Positions 61,549-64,000 of a stretch of 64,000 bases of DNA are shown here, in pieces (positions within the stretch are counted from its first letter, which is position 1; each line of letters begins with the position of its first letter). Location of the stretch: assembly GCA_014238415.1 (NCBI GenBank), contig JABABA010000012.1, positions 38,615-102,614 of the forward strand, in the 5' to 3' direction. The position numbers were made by a program, and so were the translations under genes. The stretch is from Planctomycetota bacterium (GTDB taxonomy: Bacteria; Planctomycetota; UBA1135; GCA-002686595). Below the pieces are notes generated by a model. The model worked only from the letters and a program-made list of their open reading frames with translations, made no database searches and was not told where the DNA came from.

Positions 61549-63780
61549 CTAGAAATCGACTGAGATCGCGTTGGAGAAGTTTGAGTCCATGCCGTCCCTG
61601 TACCAGAGCTGGAAGTGCCAGGTGTCCCCGGTGTTGATGACCCCACCTGGGGGGCTCGGTAGGACTGCTGGCACATCAAAACCAGATCCTACGGACGAGT
61701 TGCCGGCCAGGGCCTGGAAGATTCCTGAGACACTGAAACGACCGATCGAGTTCAGCGTACCACCGGCAGCGGGGCTGTAGCGACCAATTGGAGCGCCCAG
61801 GCAGAGTTGACCAGAACTGATCGATATGCCTGGGTCCATGGGCGTGGCGGAGACCAGGAAGTAGCCGAACTGATCAGCGGGACCGTCACTGGCTTCCAGG
61901 TGGAACACTCCGGGGCCTGAGAAGTCTGAACTCGCCAGGGTCACGTAGGATCCGCTGGTGTTGATCGAGGCGGGATCGCAGAAAAGATTGGGGCCACCTG
62001 CATCGGCGCCGGTCAGAACCAGTTCATATTCCGCGCAATCCCCGACGCTGCTTGGCCAGAGACTGACCCGCAGGGTACAGTCCATGTCCGCGCCTGTTGT
62101 GTTGATCCAGGTCAATGACTCTGGCGCTAAACTGGACCAGCCGCACGCCAGAGCTGGCGCGCAGGTGGGGTCTACAGTCGGGTCGTCCATGCAATTGCCG
62201 GCGTCGAACAGGAACAGGTCGATATCTCCTTCCGAAATGCTGTGGTTGCAGAGCACATCCAATGTGCTCCCTGCGGGCACTGTCAGGCTGTAGATGTCCA
62301 GGTCAGTGCGGAAAACTGTCAGGCCGGGGTAGATTCCATCGATGATTGGCTGAGCAGTTGCACAGGTGTCATTGTCTTCGAAAGCATCCGGTCCCAGGAT
62401 GGCGCAAGGGTCCGCCCAGGGGGCGATGTTGAGGGTTCCGGTGCCGAGCAGTCCATTCCAGCCGCCGAGCTGCACCAGGATCTCGTCGCCGGGAAGTATG
62501 CCTTGCAGTACCACCTCGCTGGCTCCACTGCCACAGGTGCCGTCGTCATTGTGTCCTCCACAGATGGCCACGCAGCCCGAACCCACGTGCAGTGAGAGTT
62601 TTGTGTCATAGAGCGAGCCACAGGTGTCGAACTGGAAGTCTCCAGAACTGGTGGCGGTCCACTGGAAGAACACATCCGGGCCCATGTCCTGGGCGCTCAA
62701 GCCACATGTGCCAGATGTGGCCCCATTGAAGCCGCTGGTAGAGGCGGTGGTCGTGTCAAAGCCCCAGCCTCCGCTGCCGCTGATGGCTGTGGCGCTGGAA
62801 CACAGATCGTTGCCAGGCGCGGCCGGCGGAACGCTGATATTCAAGAACCCGTCACCGGCGGGGCTGACATCGTTCCAACTGCCTACTTGAAGCAGGTATT
62901 GGTCGCCTCCAGTCAGTCCGTAGAGCAGAATTTTCGAGGAGTAGACCGGATCGACCCCGCCGTCATCATCGGACGCTAGGCAGGTCGCGGAGCAGTCTGA
63001 GCCCGCATGGATCGACAGTTTGGTGTCCGTGTTGATTGGTGAGAATTCCGTGTCGAATTGAAAATCGCCACCACCTGTGGGAACGGTCCAGGTAAAGAAA
63101 AGGTCCTTGCGGATCGCGTCAATCCCGGTGGTCCCGGCGTTGACCGGGCTGAAGCAACCTACGGGGTTGCCCCCGTCGAAACCGCTCGTAGTGGCGGCAC
63201 TGTTGTCCCAGTTGAAAGTACCCAAGCCACTGATGACCTGGGGCGTGGAACAGTCATCGTTCGTCGGCGGTACCATATGTGTGATGTTGAGCACGGCGTC
63301 GCCCACTGAGCTCGTATCGTTCCAACTGCCTACTTGAATCAGGTACTGGTCACCGTTGGTCAAACCTGTAAGTTGAATCAGGGAGGAGAAAGCGGGGACG
63401 CTACCTCCGTCATCGTCAGAGGCTACACAGGTTGCAGCACAGTCTGAGCCCAGGTGGATTGACATCTTGGTATCGTCGATGCCAATCGAGTTCTCCGTAT
63501 CGAAGGTGTAATTGCCGCTGGCGGGAACTGTCCAGGCGAAGAATACATCCTGTCGGATTGCGTCTGAGCCAGTGGAGCCAGCGTTGGTGGGGCTGAAGCA
63601 GGTTGTGGGATCTCCGCCGTCAAACCCAGAGGTCGTGTTGAGGGTGTTGTCCCAGTTGAAGGTGCCAGTTCCGGAGATGACAATCGGTGCGCTGCAGTCG
63701 TCCCCGGCTTGTGCCGTGGCGGAGGACAACAGCATCGGGCTGGCCGAAAACAAGAGCGCAATTTGGAGAAGGGGCTTCAT
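61549..63780 (-). CDS. Large secreted protein with three tandem repeats and planctomycete-type C-terminal module
   Basis: This 743-residue protein has a signal peptide (MKPLLQIALLFSASPMLLSSATAQ). Three units of 135-150 residues begin DDCSxPxVISGxGTFNWDN or similar (residues 27-174, 175-324, 325-459). Each carries FF-W-T-x-P-x-SG...FDT...D-T-K-(L/M)SIHxGSDC and (Y/E)(L/I)xQVGSWN. A PPC-like domain follows (DAFEDNDTCATAQPIIDGIYPGLTVFRTDLDIYSLTVPAG), then the C-terminal module FGYFLVSATPM...LCLGAPIGRYS...WHFQLWYRDGMDSNFSNAISVDF. It is related to the downstream gene. It is rich in Asp and Cys, suggesting calcium binding and disulfides in the exported protein. Confidence 0.87.
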   Translation of the reverse strand: MKPLLQIALLFSASPMLLSSATAQAGDDCSAPIVISGTGTFNWDNTLNTTSGFDGGDPTTCFSPTNAGSTGSDAIRQDVFFAWTVPASGNYTFDTENSIGIDDTKMSIHLGSDCAATCVASDDDGGSVPAFSSLIQLTGLTNGDQYLIQVGSWNDTSSVGDAVLNITHMVPPTNDDCSTPQVISGLGTFNWDNSAATTSGFDGGNPVGCFSPVNAGTTGIDAIRKDLFFTWTVPTGGGDFQFDTEFSPINTDTKLSIHAGSDCSATCLASDDDGGVDPVYSSKILLYGLTGGDQYLLQVGSWNDVSPAGDGFLNISVPPAAPGNDLCSSATAISGSGGWGFDTTTASTSGFNGATSGTCGLSAQDMGPDVFFQWTATSSGDFQFDTCGSLYDTKLSLHVGSGCVAICGGHNDDGTCGSGASEVVLQGILPGDEILVQLGGWNGLLGTGTLNIAPWADPCAILGPDAFEDNDTCATAQPIIDGIYPGLTVFRTDLDIYSLTVPAGSTLDVLCNHSISEGDIDLFLFDAGNCMDDPTVDPTCAPALACGWSSLAPESLTWINTTGADMDCTLRVSLWPSSVGDCAEYELVLTGADAGGPNLFCDPASINTSGSYVTLASSDFSGPGVFHLEASDGPADQFGYFLVSATPMDPGISISSGQLCLGAPIGRYSPAAGGTLNSIGRFSVSGIFQALAGNSSVGSGFDVPAVLPSPPGGVINTGDTWHFQLWYRDGMDSNFSNAISVDF
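62404..63702 (-). repeat. Three tandem coding repeats within the secreted protein gene
   Basis: The units lie at 63702-63259, 63258-62809 and 62808-62404 (minus strand). Units 1 and 2 are close at DNA level too: for example ATCGTTCCAACTGCCTACTT occurs near 62870 and again near 63318. Unit 3 is more diverged. This suggests a fairly recent duplication of units 1 and 2. Confidence 0.8.
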
Positions 63781-63942
63781 TGAACAGTGCAGGTTAGTGT
63801 TGTTGTGTGGTGTTGAGTGTGCTTCGTTCGTACAGAAGCGGGTCTACGCCTCTTGGGGCTGGTCCTCAAGCATCCAACACTCAGGTCAGAGGTGCGAATC
63901 CTTGTCTCAGAAGGGGACTCCCTCGTCCCTGTTCAATGCACG

Positions 63943-63977
63943 GCGGGCGCCTCCCCCGATCTGGGGGAGACGCCCGC
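63943..63977. terminator. Strong stem-loop at the right edge of the window
   Basis: GCGGGCG pairs with CGCCCGC and, after one C-A mismatch, CTCCCCC pairs with GGGGGAG around a 5-nt loop (GATCT). It lies upstream of the leftward gene at 63780, so it probably ends a transcript arriving from beyond 64000. No T run is seen on either side. Confidence 0.5.
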
Positions 63978-64000
63978 TGGATTGCTATTCGTCCAAGGAG

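Noticed and set aside
63909..64000. A short minus-strand frame ending ...RDEGVPF that could be the end of another secreted paralogue
   Set aside because: The frame runs through the strong hairpin at 63943-63977 and does not show the conserved W-x-FQLWYRD module, so I treat it as intergenic.

Overview
The window looks like a chromosomal piece of a Planctomycetota bacterium, by inference from a lineage close to the marine Saltatorellus/Poly30 type. Pointers are the secreted proteins whose C-terminal module ends in W-x-FQLWYRD...SNFS, the FG-GAP/ASPIC lipoprotein, EF-hand and zincin proteins with signal peptides, an AGCS transporter with a periplasmic extension, and LPS-transport (LptE) and BamD-like lipoproteins that imply an outer membrane. 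Base composition is high GC and genes are dense. I see no phage, insertion sequence, CRISPR array, rRNA or tRNA.

Layout. 1-1.8 kb is the tail of a heme-copper oxidase cluster: subunit IV, a SCO protein fused to DUF420, and a small membrane protein whose frame contains an in-frame TGA in a UxxC position. 1.8-12 kb carries DNA repair (ogt), purine and methylthioadenosine salvage (hpt, mtnP), tRNA/rRNA pseudouridine synthases (an RluA-type enzyme and TruD with an RGG-like tail), an asparaginase-family enzyme, and an EF-hand gene broken by a TAA. 12-24 kb holds an AGCS symporter, a secreted zincin, a hybrid histidine kinase, a DUF2752 pair, an M1 aminopeptidase with HEAT repeats, and a second gene with an in-frame TGA (AhpD-like, CxxU). 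24.6-28.5 kb encodes a heterodimeric ABC exporter, one half of which is interrupted by a TAA. 28-43 kb has the FG-GAP/ASPIC lipoprotein, a Nudix protein, RNase P RNA, a VWA protein, a nucleophile-less alpha/beta hydrolase, and a leftward run alr - AsmA-like - manC - ruvX.

42.8-54.5 kb contains a histone-fold-like gene with a clear terminator, then one long leftward cell-envelope/housekeeping block: CNNM-type protein, recO, BamD-like lipoprotein, lptE, ftsH, folP, a CdaA-YbbR fusion, glmM and tsaB, mostly with overlapping or nearly abutting genes. 54.5-64 kb has an ECF sigma factor, hutI, a degenerate metalloprotease, hisS, and two related large secreted repeat proteins.

The most notable signal is a pair of likely selenoprotein genes. 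In both, a TGA replaces one cysteine of a CxxC redox motif, the frame continues into family-typical sequence, and a stem-loop with the same CGGGT apical loop sits 24-32 nt downstream. Other points of interest are the histone-fold-like protein, the CdaA-YbbR fusion, the RGG-tailed TruD, three degenerate enzymes or ABC sites, and two genes split by in-frame TAA codons.
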